Below, piece after piece: positions 1 through 6,554 of a stretch of DNA of 24,609 nt. The stretch is taken from positions 1 to 24,609 of the forward strand of contig CABSAN010000032.1 in assembly GCA_902475785.1 (NCBI GenBank). The letters run 5' to 3'. The position numbers were made by a program, and so were the translations under genes. The notes beneath the pieces were generated by a model, which was given only the letters and a program-made list of their open reading frames with translations, was not told where the DNA came from and made no database searches. The stretch comes from an uncultured Collinsella sp. GTDB taxonomy: Bacteria > Actinomycetota > Coriobacteriia > Coriobacteriales > Coriobacteriaceae. Position 1 is the first letter of the stretch. Every line of letters begins with the position of its first letter.

Positions 1-587
1 GTAAGGGCCCGGCGGCGCGCTCGATTCGCCTGGATATTCCCAAGTTTACGCTGGTGGCGGCAACGACCCGTTCGGGCATGCTCACGGGCCCGCTACGCGA
101 CCGTTTTGGCATCTCGTATCGCTTGGATTACTACACCGTCGAGGAACTCGCCCAGATTGTGACACGCTCGGCGACCATTCTGGGTGTGACGATTGATCAT
201 CCCAGCGCGCTTGAGATCGGCTCGCGTTCGCGCGGCACGCCGCGTCTTGCCAACCGTCTGCTCAAGCGCGTGCGCGACTACGCGCAGGTGCGCGGCAACG
301 GCCCCATCGAGCTCGATATCTGCCGTCAGGCGCTCGAGTTCTTTGAGATCGATGAGCTTGGTCTGGACTGGATGGACATTCGAATCTTGGAGACGCTTGC
401 CAAGACGTTCTCCGGCCGTGCCGTTGGCTTGACCACGCTTGCCAGTGCGGTGGGCGAGGACCCGGGTACGCTCGAGGATGTCTACGAGCCCTATCTGCTG
501 CAGTGCGGATTGATGATTCGCACACCGCAGGGCCGCCAGGCAACGCTTCGCACATTCGAGCACTTAGGAATTGAGCCGACCATTTAG
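1..587 (+). CDS. ruvB: Holliday junction branch migration helicase RuvB, C-terminal part (5' truncated)
   Basis: This is the 3' part of ruvB; the gene enters from the left edge and the reading frame is open from base 3. RuvB is the AAA+ motor that drives Holliday junction branch migration with RuvA. Visible parts are the end of the AAA+ core (KFTLVAATTRSGMLT, then PLRDRFGI with the arginine-finger region), the small AAA lid with the sensor-2 stretch SRGTPRLANRLLKRVRDYA, and the C-terminal winged helix (LGLDWMDIRILETL to TLRTFEHLG). The Walker A and B motifs lie outside the window. The protein ends in the family's usual place, so the 3' end is intact. Any internal GTG near base 54 is not the true start, because conserved RuvB sequence continues upstream of it. 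Confidence 0.96.
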   Translation, partial: KGPAARSIRLDIPKFTLVAATTRSGMLTGPLRDRFGISYRLDYYTVEELAQIVTRSATILGVTIDHPSALEIGSRSRGTPRLANRLLKRVRDYAQVRGNGPIELDICRQALEFFEIDELGLDWMDIRILETLAKTFSGRAVGLTTLASAVGEDPGTLEDVYEPYLLQCGLMIRTPQGRQATLRTFEHLGIEPTI

Positions 588-650
588 GACGGGTTTGCAG
601 GCTATCGCTGGGCATCGGGTAAACATATCGCCGTTCGTCGGTTACGGGCG

Positions 651-678
651 TTTTACTATTGCGCGCGCGTGCTATGCT
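651..678 (+). promoter_or_regulatory. possible fhs promoter
   Basis: A TATGCT hexamer at 673-678 fits a -10 box, about 40 bases before the fhs start. A weak -35 candidate (TTTTAC, 651-656) lies 16 bases upstream. The spacing is acceptable, but the -35 is far from consensus. Confidence 0.35.
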
Positions 679-718
679 GGACTGGTCTTTTTCTCATCCG
701 GTAACGAAAGGACCGCCC

Positions 719-2386
719 ATGCCTACTGACATCGAAATCGCACGTTCTGTTACGCCGCTGCCTATTACCGAGGTGGCCAAGAACGCCGGCGTCGACGTTA
801 AGCATCTGATTCCGTACGGCTTTGACAAGGCAAAGGTCGACTATTCCCTGCTCAACGAGCCGACCGACCACCAGGCCAAGCTTGTCCTCGTGACCGCTAT
901 CAATCCCACGCCCGCAGGCGAGGGCAAGACCACCACGACCATCGGCCTGGCCGACGGTCTGCGCCGTCGCGGCGTCAAGAGCGCCGTGGCCCTGCGCGAG
1001 CCTTCGCTCGGTCCCGTGTTTGGCGTGAAGGGCGGTGCCGCCGGTGGCGGCTGGGCGCAGGTCATCCCCATGGAGGACATCAACCTGCACTTTACCGGCG
1101 ACTTCCATGCCATCGGTGCCGCCAACAACCTGCTGGCAGCCATGCTCGACAACCATATTCAGCAGGGCAACCAGCTCGGCATCGACGTTAAACGCATCAC
1201 CTGGAAGCGCGTTGTCGACATGAACGACCGTCAGCTGCGCCATGTTATCGACGGCATTGGCGGCAAGGCCCAGGGCGTGCCGCGCGAGGACGGCTTCGAT
1301 ATCACCGTTGCCTCCGAGGTCATGGCGATCCTGTGCCTGTCCACGAGCATCAACGATCTTAAGGAGCGCTTGGGCGAGATCGTTGTCGGCTACAGCTATG
1401 CCGGCGAGCCCGTTCGCGCACGCGACCTTAAGGCCCAGGGTGCCATGGCGGCTCTGCTCAAGGACGCGCTCAAACCCAACCTGGTTCAGACACTCGAGGG
1501 CACGCCTGCGTTTGTCCACGGCGGTCCCTTCGCCAATATCGCCCACGGCTGCAACTCCATCATGGCTACGCGTATGGCCATGCGTTTTGGCGATGTCGCC
1601 ATTACCGAGGCCGGCTTTGGTGCCGACCTGGGTGCCGAGAAATTCCTGGATATCAAGTGCCGCATGACGGGCGTTCGTCCCAGCGCTGTTGTGGTCGTCG
1701 CCACTGCCCGCGCGCTTAAGTACAACGGCGGTGTTGCCAAGGCCGACCTCAACGAGGAGAACCTCGAGGCCCTCAAGGCCGGTATGCCCAACCTGCTGCG
1801 TCACGTCGACAACATTCAGAATGTCTACGGTCTGCCCTGCGTAGTTGCCATCAACCGCTTTCCGACGGACACCGAGGCCGAGCTTGAGCTCATCGAGTCC
1901 GAGTGTCAGAAGCTCGGTGTCAACGTTAAACTGTCCGAGGTTTGGGCTAAGGGCGGCGAGGGCGCGCTCGACCTGGCCGATGAGGTCATGCGCCTGATTG
2001 AGCAGCCGAGCGAGCTCAAGTTTGCCTACGAGGACGGTGCCGATGTGGCCGATGCCCTCGAGGCCGTTGCCACCAAGGTCTACCGCGCCGACGGCGTCGA
2101 CTTTACGCCGGCTGCCAAGCGCCAGCTCGCCGAGCTGCGCGAGAACGGCTTTGGCAACCTGCCGGTGTGCGTGGCCAAGACGCAGTACAGCTTTAGCGAC
2201 AACGCCAAGGCCCTGGGCGCTCCCGAGGGCTTCCGCATCACCGTGCGCGAGCTCAAGGTTTCCGCCGGTGCCCACTTTGTGGTCGCACTGACTGGCAGCG
2301 TTCTGACCATGCCGGGCCTGCCCAAGGTTCCCGCGGCCGAGAACATCGACGTCGACAACGACGGCAATATCACCGGCCTGTTCTAA
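719..2386 (+). CDS. fhs: formate--tetrahydrofolate ligase
   Basis: Fhs makes 10-formyl-THF from formate, THF and ATP in the cytoplasm and feeds the one-carbon pool. The 555-residue length is typical of the family. Visible signatures are the nucleotide-binding loop TPAGEGKTTTTIGLADGL, the conserved block EPSLGPVFGVKGGAAGGGWA, and INLHFTGDFHAI just after it. The ATG at 719 is chosen because GAAAGGA lies just upstream and the family's N-terminus begins there; an in-frame GTG 60 bases earlier overlaps the likely -10 box. The gene is monocistronic, with its own terminator. The partner genes fchA and folD lie about 16 kb away at 18532-20021, and together they complete formate-to-methylene-THF interconversion. 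No other Wood-Ljungdahl genes are seen here. Confidence 0.97.
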   Translation: MPTDIEIARSVTPLPITEVAKNAGVDVKHLIPYGFDKAKVDYSLLNEPTDHQAKLVLVTAINPTPAGEGKTTTTIGLADGLRRRGVKSAVALREPSLGPVFGVKGGAAGGGWAQVIPMEDINLHFTGDFHAIGAANNLLAAMLDNHIQQGNQLGIDVKRITWKRVVDMNDRQLRHVIDGIGGKAQGVPREDGFDITVASEVMAILCLSTSINDLKERLGEIVVGYSYAGEPVRARDLKAQGAMAALLKDALKPNLVQTLEGTPAFVHGGPFANIAHGCNSIMATRMAMRFGDVAITEAGFGADLGAEKFLDIKCRMTGVRPSAVVVVATARALKYNGGVAKADLNEENLEALKAGMPNLLRHVDNIQNVYGLPCVVAINRFPTDTEAELELIESECQKLGVNVKLSEVWAKGGEGALDLADEVMRLIEQPSELKFAYEDGADVADALEAVATKVYRADGVDFTPAAKRQLAELRENGFGNLPVCVAKTQYSFSDNAKALGAPEGFRITVRELKVSAGAHFVVALTGSVLTMPGLPKVPAAENIDVDNDGNITGLF

Positions 2387-2411
2387 GCCCGCCTCCCATA
2401 GCCGTTTGTCC

Positions 2412-2447
2412 GCCCCGTCGCGCCACCAAGGCCCGGCGGGGCTTTTT
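2412..2447 (+). terminator. intrinsic terminator of fhs
   Basis: GCCCCG (2412-2417) pairs with CGGGGC (2437-2442), followed by TTTTT (2443-2447), 25 bases after the fhs stop. Confidence 0.8.
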
Positions 2448-2521
2448 GATCCGCATGTGATGGAGGAAGACGGATCATTTTGTGGCTGTCGGGTCAATGA
2501 GGCTATCCGTATGGGGTCGTT

Positions 2522-2683
2522 CGTCCAAAACTATGCCGGTTTACTACGATGAATCGGTATACCTCGACCATATCTGGATTTTCCGATAATGACCGATTCG
2601 TCTACCTGCGGTTTTGTTTTTCCGTAAAGTAGCGTGCTCAGGTTCGGGCGATTTATCGTAGTAAACCGGCATAGTTTTGGACG
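2522..2683 (+). repeat. long hairpin element, copy 1
   Basis: A perfect 29-bp inverted repeat (2522-2550 with 2655-2683) is extended inward by six further pairs, one of them G-U (2551-2556 with 2649-2654). The motif TCTACCTGCGGTTTTG (2601-2616) starts at the geometric centre of the hairpin. The left arm contains an A-run (CCAAAAC) and the right arm ends in a T-run (GTTTTGG), as in a bidirectional terminator. Copy 4 (24226-24379, opposite strand) shares the 19-nt arm segment 2526-2544, the central motif, and patches of the inner region. Copy 2 (4942-5081) shares the central motif but not the arms. No open frame is common to all copies. The element lies in the 399-base gap between the fhs terminator and the zinc-ribbon gene. 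Nothing else is recognised in that gap except the palindrome at 2693. Confidence 0.85.
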
Positions 2684-2692
2684 TGGCGGCAA

Positions 2693-2704
2693 TGTTGCGC
2701 AACA
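2693..2704. promoter_or_regulatory. perfect palindrome TGTTGCGCAACA, candidate operator
   Basis: A 12-base perfect palindrome within CAATGTTGCGCAACA, ending 81 bases before the start of the zinc-ribbon/membrane gene at 2786. The same 15 bases recur at 15413-15427, ending 63 bases before the paralogous gene at 15491. A shared dyad upstream of two related genes suggests a common regulator. The regulator itself is not identified. Confidence 0.5.
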
Positions 2705-2785
2705 AGAATGGGGATTTCTCCCGTACGGTGTAGTTGGAAGAACTGCGCGGGCGCATTGCGGCTGCGGCGAGAGACGGGAGATGTG

Positions 2786-4822
2786 ATGTATTGCACCAAG
2801 TGTGGAGCTCAAATACCCGACGGCTCCACGTTTTGCACGAGTTGCGGCGCTCACGTGGGCGGCGTTGAGGATCAGGCGGAGCCTGTGGCGTTTCCGGTGG
2901 AGGACGCGCCGGCGTCCGCCCCTGCGGGACAGCAAGCTCCTCAGGGTGCCTCGGCTCATATGGCGGCGCAGCCTCGTTATGAGGAGCCTATGACCGAGCC
3001 TGCCGAGGCCTCGCAGCCGTTTGTTCCGACGCCGCAGCCAAAGAAACCCAAGCACAAGGGCCGTATTGTCGCAGCCGTTATCGGCGGCGTGGCCGTTGTC
3101 GCCATTGTCGCCGCTATCGTGATCGTGCCGCGTATTGGCGCGTCGTCCGAGGTAACCTCGGGTGGCAAGGGCTACGTTGTCTGCGCGTGCGAGACTAAAG
3201 TGCTGCCCAAGAACAGCAAAGGAAAAAAGCTCAAGAGCTATACCGTCGAGCTGGCGCCGGTGTCCGGCAAGGGCAAGAGCTACACCATCAAGGTCGATGG
3301 CGAGGACGGCTTTGCCATGGAGGACTTTGGCGAGCTGCCCGACCAGAAGTACCAGATGACCATCACCTCAGGCAAGGGCAAAAAGAAGAGCACGACCACC
3401 ATGAAGGTCGACTACGCCAAGGAAGGCTCGGACGCTCCCAAGAGCGTTGAGCTCACACAGTCCAAGAAGGAGGCCAAAGCCTCTGCCAAGGCGGCGGTCA
3501 AGACGGCAAACGAGCTGTTCACCGACAAGATTCTCGAGTACCAAAAGAAGTACGGCGAGGGCGAGGCTGTCGAGATTGATGATTCTTCGACGTATGGAGC
3601 CCAGGGCGTTGCCTACGCTAAGCTCATCGATTTTGACGGCGATGGCCAGGACGAACTGCTGATTGAGTACTCTGACGAGCCGATTGAAAACGATAATGGC
3701 GCCACTGCTGCCAAGGTTGAGGTTTGGGCTTATCGCGATGGTGAGATCGAGAAGGTATACGAGCCCGACACTCAGGTTTACACCATGTGCGCTGGCGTCT
3801 CGCTTTACGTATACGAATATGATGGCACCTATGGATTCAAACGGTATCTGCATGATGGGGAGACAATTAATTTCAAAGATGTCCCAAATGGCTTCAATCA
3901 ATCTCATGATGGCTACGAGTGCGAATTCAACGCCTATGACGGCAAGTCATTTAGCGCCATTGTTGGCCCTGTGTCGATTGACGATTCGAGAGTGTCAGAC
4001 ATCAATGAAGTACGTGAGTTTGACGCTGAGTTGTTCAGCAGCGAGGAAGTCGTAGCAAAAAGCATCGCAACGGTCGCCACGACGCTGGAGCAGCTGAAGT
4101 CGAAGGATGCCGGCGACGATGCGCAGGCGAGCTACGAAGCCGTCTCTGCCACGCAGGATGTTGACTTTACGGCTGCAGTTGGCGAGGGCCCGCTGAATCC
4201 GTCTCCCGATGACACATGCCAGATTACGGCTACGTGGACCTATCCTCAGGTGAAGGGCCAGGGCGCGGGCGTCGCCAAGTTCAACAAGGACATGGTCCAG
4301 CTCGTTGCGGACACGCTCGACGCGAGCAAGCAGGCTTCGATGGATGACGAGGACAGCCGCGTGACCATGATGTATACCGCCGAGATCGTCTCGATCGATG
4401 GCGATATTGCCTGTGTGCGCACGTTTACTGACAGCTATCAACCTCCGTATCGATCGGAGCGGATGACGAGGTCGGCGTACTACAACCTCAAGACGGGTGA
4501 GCAGGTTTCGCTCGAGGACTCGCTTGCGCAGCACGGGCTTTCGTTTGACACCCTCAAGAGTGAAGCCAAGCAGGCAATTAAGACGGCAAAGCCGGATATG
4601 GACTCTGTGTCCGAAGACAACATCGACGATGACGATAACTACACCGAGGACCATTTCTACTACGACGGCAAGGGCTATATCGTTGTCCTCGATACTGGCG
4701 AGTTTGACTGCATGGCATGGGATACGCACGACTTGGTTGCGCACGCATTCGACTCGAGCTATTCCAGTGGTCAGGACGTGACGCCCGAGCGAGCCAGGGC
4801 TACGTACGTACCCAATGAGTAA
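2786..4822 (+). CDS. zinc-ribbon, single-pass membrane protein with large extracellular region (DUF3298-like C-terminus)
   Basis: A 678-residue protein of unknown role. A cytoplasmic zinc ribbon (C3, C6, C17, C20) is followed by a Pro/Ala/Glu-rich linker (about 27-90), one transmembrane helix (about 94-115) and a long extracytoplasmic part. That part has a Lys/Ser-rich segment, a calcium-loop-like DFDGDGQDE (282-290) as in FG-GAP or EF-hand-like repeats, and a C-terminal domain with YYNLKTGEQVSLEDSL that resembles DUF3298/RsiV-type ectodomains. The ATG at 2786 is preferred because GGGAG lies 5 bases upstream and the zinc ribbon starts right after it; the frame is open upstream but unconserved in appearance. 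It is flanked by long hairpin copies 1 and 2. The gene at 15491 has a near-identical N-terminal module. A sensor or envelope-stress role is inference only. Confidence 0.85.
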   Translation: MYCTKCGAQIPDGSTFCTSCGAHVGGVEDQAEPVAFPVEDAPASAPAGQQAPQGASAHMAAQPRYEEPMTEPAEASQPFVPTPQPKKPKHKGRIVAAVIGGVAVVAIVAAIVIVPRIGASSEVTSGGKGYVVCACETKVLPKNSKGKKLKSYTVELAPVSGKGKSYTIKVDGEDGFAMEDFGELPDQKYQMTITSGKGKKKSTTTMKVDYAKEGSDAPKSVELTQSKKEAKASAKAAVKTANELFTDKILEYQKKYGEGEAVEIDDSSTYGAQGVAYAKLIDFDGDGQDELLIEYSDEPIENDNGATAAKVEVWAYRDGEIEKVYEPDTQVYTMCAGVSLYVYEYDGTYGFKRYLHDGETINFKDVPNGFNQSHDGYECEFNAYDGKSFSAIVGPVSIDDSRVSDINEVREFDAELFSSEEVVAKSIATVATTLEQLKSKDAGDDAQASYEAVSATQDVDFTAAVGEGPLNPSPDDTCQITATWTYPQVKGQGAGVAKFNKDMVQLVADTLDASKQASMDDEDSRVTMMYTAEIVSIDGDIACVRTFTDSYQPPYRSERMTRSAYYNLKTGEQVSLEDSLAQHGLSFDTLKSEAKQAIKTAKPDMDSVSEDNIDDDDNYTEDHFYYDGKGYIVVLDTGEFDCMAWDTHDLVAHAFDSSYSSGQDVTPERARATYVPNE

Positions 4823-4849
4823 GGTGGACCGCGAGGGATAAATTGAACT

Positions 4850-4890
4850 GTCCCCGGTGGCGCAAAACGCAGCGTCGCCGGGGACTTTTT
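4850..4890 (+). terminator. intrinsic terminator
   Basis: GTCCCCGG (4850-4857) pairs with CCGGGGAC (4878-4885), and the pairing extends inward; TTTTT follows (4886-4890). It lies 27 bases after the zinc-ribbon gene. Confidence 0.9.
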
Positions 4891-4941
4891 GATGCAAATT
4901 GGCTCCGAACCAAGCTATCTGGGCCAGCCACGCCACGAAAA

Positions 4942-5081
4942 GCGCCCATCTACTACGTTTACCAGGGTTGGACCGACCATGGAGCGTTTTTTAACAATGC
5001 GGCAAGACGTTTACCTGCGGTTTTGTTAACACAAATATGGCTATGGTTGGCACCCTTGGGTTAAACGTAGTAGATGGGCGC
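4942..5081 (+). repeat. long hairpin element, copy 2
   Basis: A perfect 20-bp inverted repeat (4942-4961 with 5062-5081) encloses an inner region containing TTACCTGCGGTTTTGTT (5011-5027), which again starts at the midpoint of the hairpin. The arms are unrelated to those of copies 1 and 4 apart from TACTACG, yet they are fully self-complementary. A-rich sequence precedes the left arm (GAAAA, 4937-4941) and TTTTTT follows the right arm (5083-5088). The hairpin could thus terminate transcription in both directions between the convergent genes ending at 4822 and 5113. Confidence 0.85.
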
Positions 5082-5112
5082 ATTTTTTGGTGCACGGCCC
5101 AAGAAGAGGTCG

Positions 5113-5349
5113 TTAGCCGCGCTGGAGGCCGAAGAGTTTGGCGTTGCGCTCGGCGACCATCATGTTGATGTCGGCGATTTCCATCTCGCCGTCAATGTAG
5201 GGCTGGTAGGTGCCATATGGATCGCCGGCTCCCAAGCTGCAGCTTCCGCAGTTGTCGCAGCTGCCGTTACCGCAGCCCGCGAGCGCCAGCTTAATGATCT
5301 CCTCGCGCTCGGCGCGCGTTGTGTCTTTGATGAGCTTGCTTTTTGCCAT
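5113..5349 (-). CDS. small Cys-rich protein (CX4CX2CX2C)
   Basis: A 78-residue protein I do not recognise. Residues 1-20 are a charged helix-like stretch. They are followed by a Gly/Cys cluster with C26, C31, C34 and C37 (AGCGNGSCDNCGSC), spaced like a metal or Fe-S ligand set. The tail is acidic and helix-like (DGEMEIADINMMVAERNAKLF). The ATG at 5349 is preferred because GAGGAT lies 6 bases upstream on the minus strand; a longer frame exists to 5421 but has no ribosome site. The gene stands alone, convergent with the zinc-ribbon gene and divergent from the membrane protein at 5488. No signal peptide is visible, so it is probably cytoplasmic. A four-Cys metal site is plausible but unproven. 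Confidence 0.75.
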   Translation of the reverse strand: MAKSKLIKDTTRAEREEIIKLALAGCGNGSCDNCGSCSLGAGDPYGTYQPYIDGEMEIADINMMVAERNAKLFGLQRG

Positions 5350-5436
5350 GGCATATCCTCGATTCGCTTGTGACCGTCGGCCGCGCATGTCTTGTAGATA
5401 CCGGCGGGCTTTGCCCATCATAGGCTTTTGCGCGGG

Positions 5437-5442
5437 TAGAAT
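5437..5442 (+). promoter_or_regulatory. possible -10 box (TAGAAT)
   Basis: TAGAAT about 46 bases before the start at 5488 fits the TANNNT -10 style. No convincing -35 is seen at 16-18 bases. Transcription from it would begin near the ATG at 5449, but the later ATG at 5488 is the one with a ribosome site. Confidence 0.3.
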
Positions 5443-5487
5443 GCATGGATGACTTATTGCTTACGGGCGACGGAAAGGAATCGTTGC

Positions 5488-6444
5488 ATGGACCAGGATA
5501 AGACGACCGTAATGGGTGGCTACGGCTCCCCGCGGACGGGCAATGGCGCCGATGAGACCCGCGTCGTGCCGAATCCCAGCTACGCCTCGCCCGATGCGAC
5601 CCAGGCGTCGGCCGATCCCACGCGCGTTGTGAATTACGGAAACGCAGCGCAGGACCCGTATGACGCCTCGTCGCAGAGCCCCTACGGCAACGCGGCAGCA
5701 GACCCTTATGATGACCTGCTGCAAAACCCCATTCCGCAACCTCAGCAGACGACATATATGCCGCGCACGGCACAGTCGCGCTACGAGTCACGCAACCGAT
5801 ATGCGCGCGAGCCGTATCGTGAGTATCCCAAGTCTATCCCTCAGTATGGCGAGGACGAGGAGAAGAAGCCCTCGCGTTCGTCGAGCGTGATCAAGAAGAT
5901 CCTCATCGTGCTGGCGATCTTCTTTGCCCTGTCGGTTGTGTTCGCCATTGTGTCGGGCATGCTCAACAAGCGGGGCGCCACGACTGATACCACGGCCGAG
6001 CAGACCGAGACTGCCCAGTCCGGCACCGTCGACCTGAGCGATATCCCGGGTCAGTACTGGTCCAACGCCAAGAAGCTCCTCAAGTCGCGTGGGGCCGATC
6101 TTTCGAACGCCGTGATCCTGACCGACGACGGCTCGACGCCCGTTGTCGACGCCAACTGGGTGGTTACGTCTGCCTACTATAACGACAACGGTAACCTCGA
6201 GATTCAGCTCACGCGCAAGGGCAGCTCGTCGGGTAATGCGTCCGGCGACCAGGGCGGCGCGGACAGCTCGAGCTCTAGCACGCTGGAGGATCTGAGCAAC
6301 AAGGCGCAGGAGCTTGGGGATAAGGCCCAAGAGCTGGGTGACACGGCTCAGAATCTCGGCGATACCGCACAGAACCTGGGCGATATGGCAACGAACGCCT
6401 GGGATGCCCTGCAGAACGGGATTTCGGGCGCGCAGGGGAACTAG
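5488..6444 (+). CDS. single-pass membrane protein with PASTA-like domain and heptad-repeat tail
   Basis: A 318-residue protein not assigned to a named family. Residues 1-130 are a Pro/Tyr/Asn/Asp-rich cytoplasmic region with near-repeats (NYGNAAQDPYD, then PYGNAAADPYD). One transmembrane helix spans about 138-158. An extracellular segment at about 183-243 (DIPGQYWSNAKKLLKSRGADL ... NGNLEIQLTR) has the layout of a PASTA-like domain. After a Ser/Gly linker, a seven-residue repeat runs from about 272 to 305 (AQELGDK, AQELGDT, AQNLGDT, AQNLGDM), forming an amphipathic or coiled-coil tail. The ATG at 5488 has AAGGA about 9 bases upstream, while the earlier ATG at 5449 has none. PASTA domains in other proteins bind peptidoglycan or muropeptides; that role here is inferred. 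A strong terminator follows. Confidence 0.8.
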   Translation: MDQDKTTVMGGYGSPRTGNGADETRVVPNPSYASPDATQASADPTRVVNYGNAAQDPYDASSQSPYGNAAADPYDDLLQNPIPQPQQTTYMPRTAQSRYESRNRYAREPYREYPKSIPQYGEDEEKKPSRSSSVIKKILIVLAIFFALSVVFAIVSGMLNKRGATTDTTAEQTETAQSGTVDLSDIPGQYWSNAKKLLKSRGADLSNAVILTDDGSTPVVDANWVVTSAYYNDNGNLEIQLTRKGSSSGNASGDQGGADSSSSSTLEDLSNKAQELGDKAQELGDTAQNLGDTAQNLGDMATNAWDALQNGISGAQGN

Positions 6445-6478
6445 CGGTCGAGCGGCTAGAGCCTTAGCAGTGCAAACA

Positions 6479-6546
6479 AAAACGGGACGCAGGATCGTGT
6501 GACCGGGCGCGTAGGCGCGTTGGTCGGCGGTCCTGCGTCCCGTTTT
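6479..6546. terminator. bidirectional intrinsic terminator
   Basis: Perfect 16-bp arms, AAAACGGGACGCAGGA (6479-6494) with its complement at 6531-6546, give a T-run on both strands. It sits between the convergent genes ending at 6444 (+) and 6555 (-). Confidence 0.92.
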
Positions 6547-6554
6547 GCTGTCGA

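Noticed and set aside
656..2497. 613-codon open frame on the minus strand across fhs
   Set aside because: It is antisense to a certain fhs gene, has no ribosome site and low-complexity composition, and arises from GC-rich codon bias.
2522..2683. Retron or IS200/IS605-type end for the long hairpins
   Set aside because: No reverse transcriptase or transposase gene is in the window, and the arms differ between copies, unlike the ends of a mobile element family. Not excluded genome-wide.
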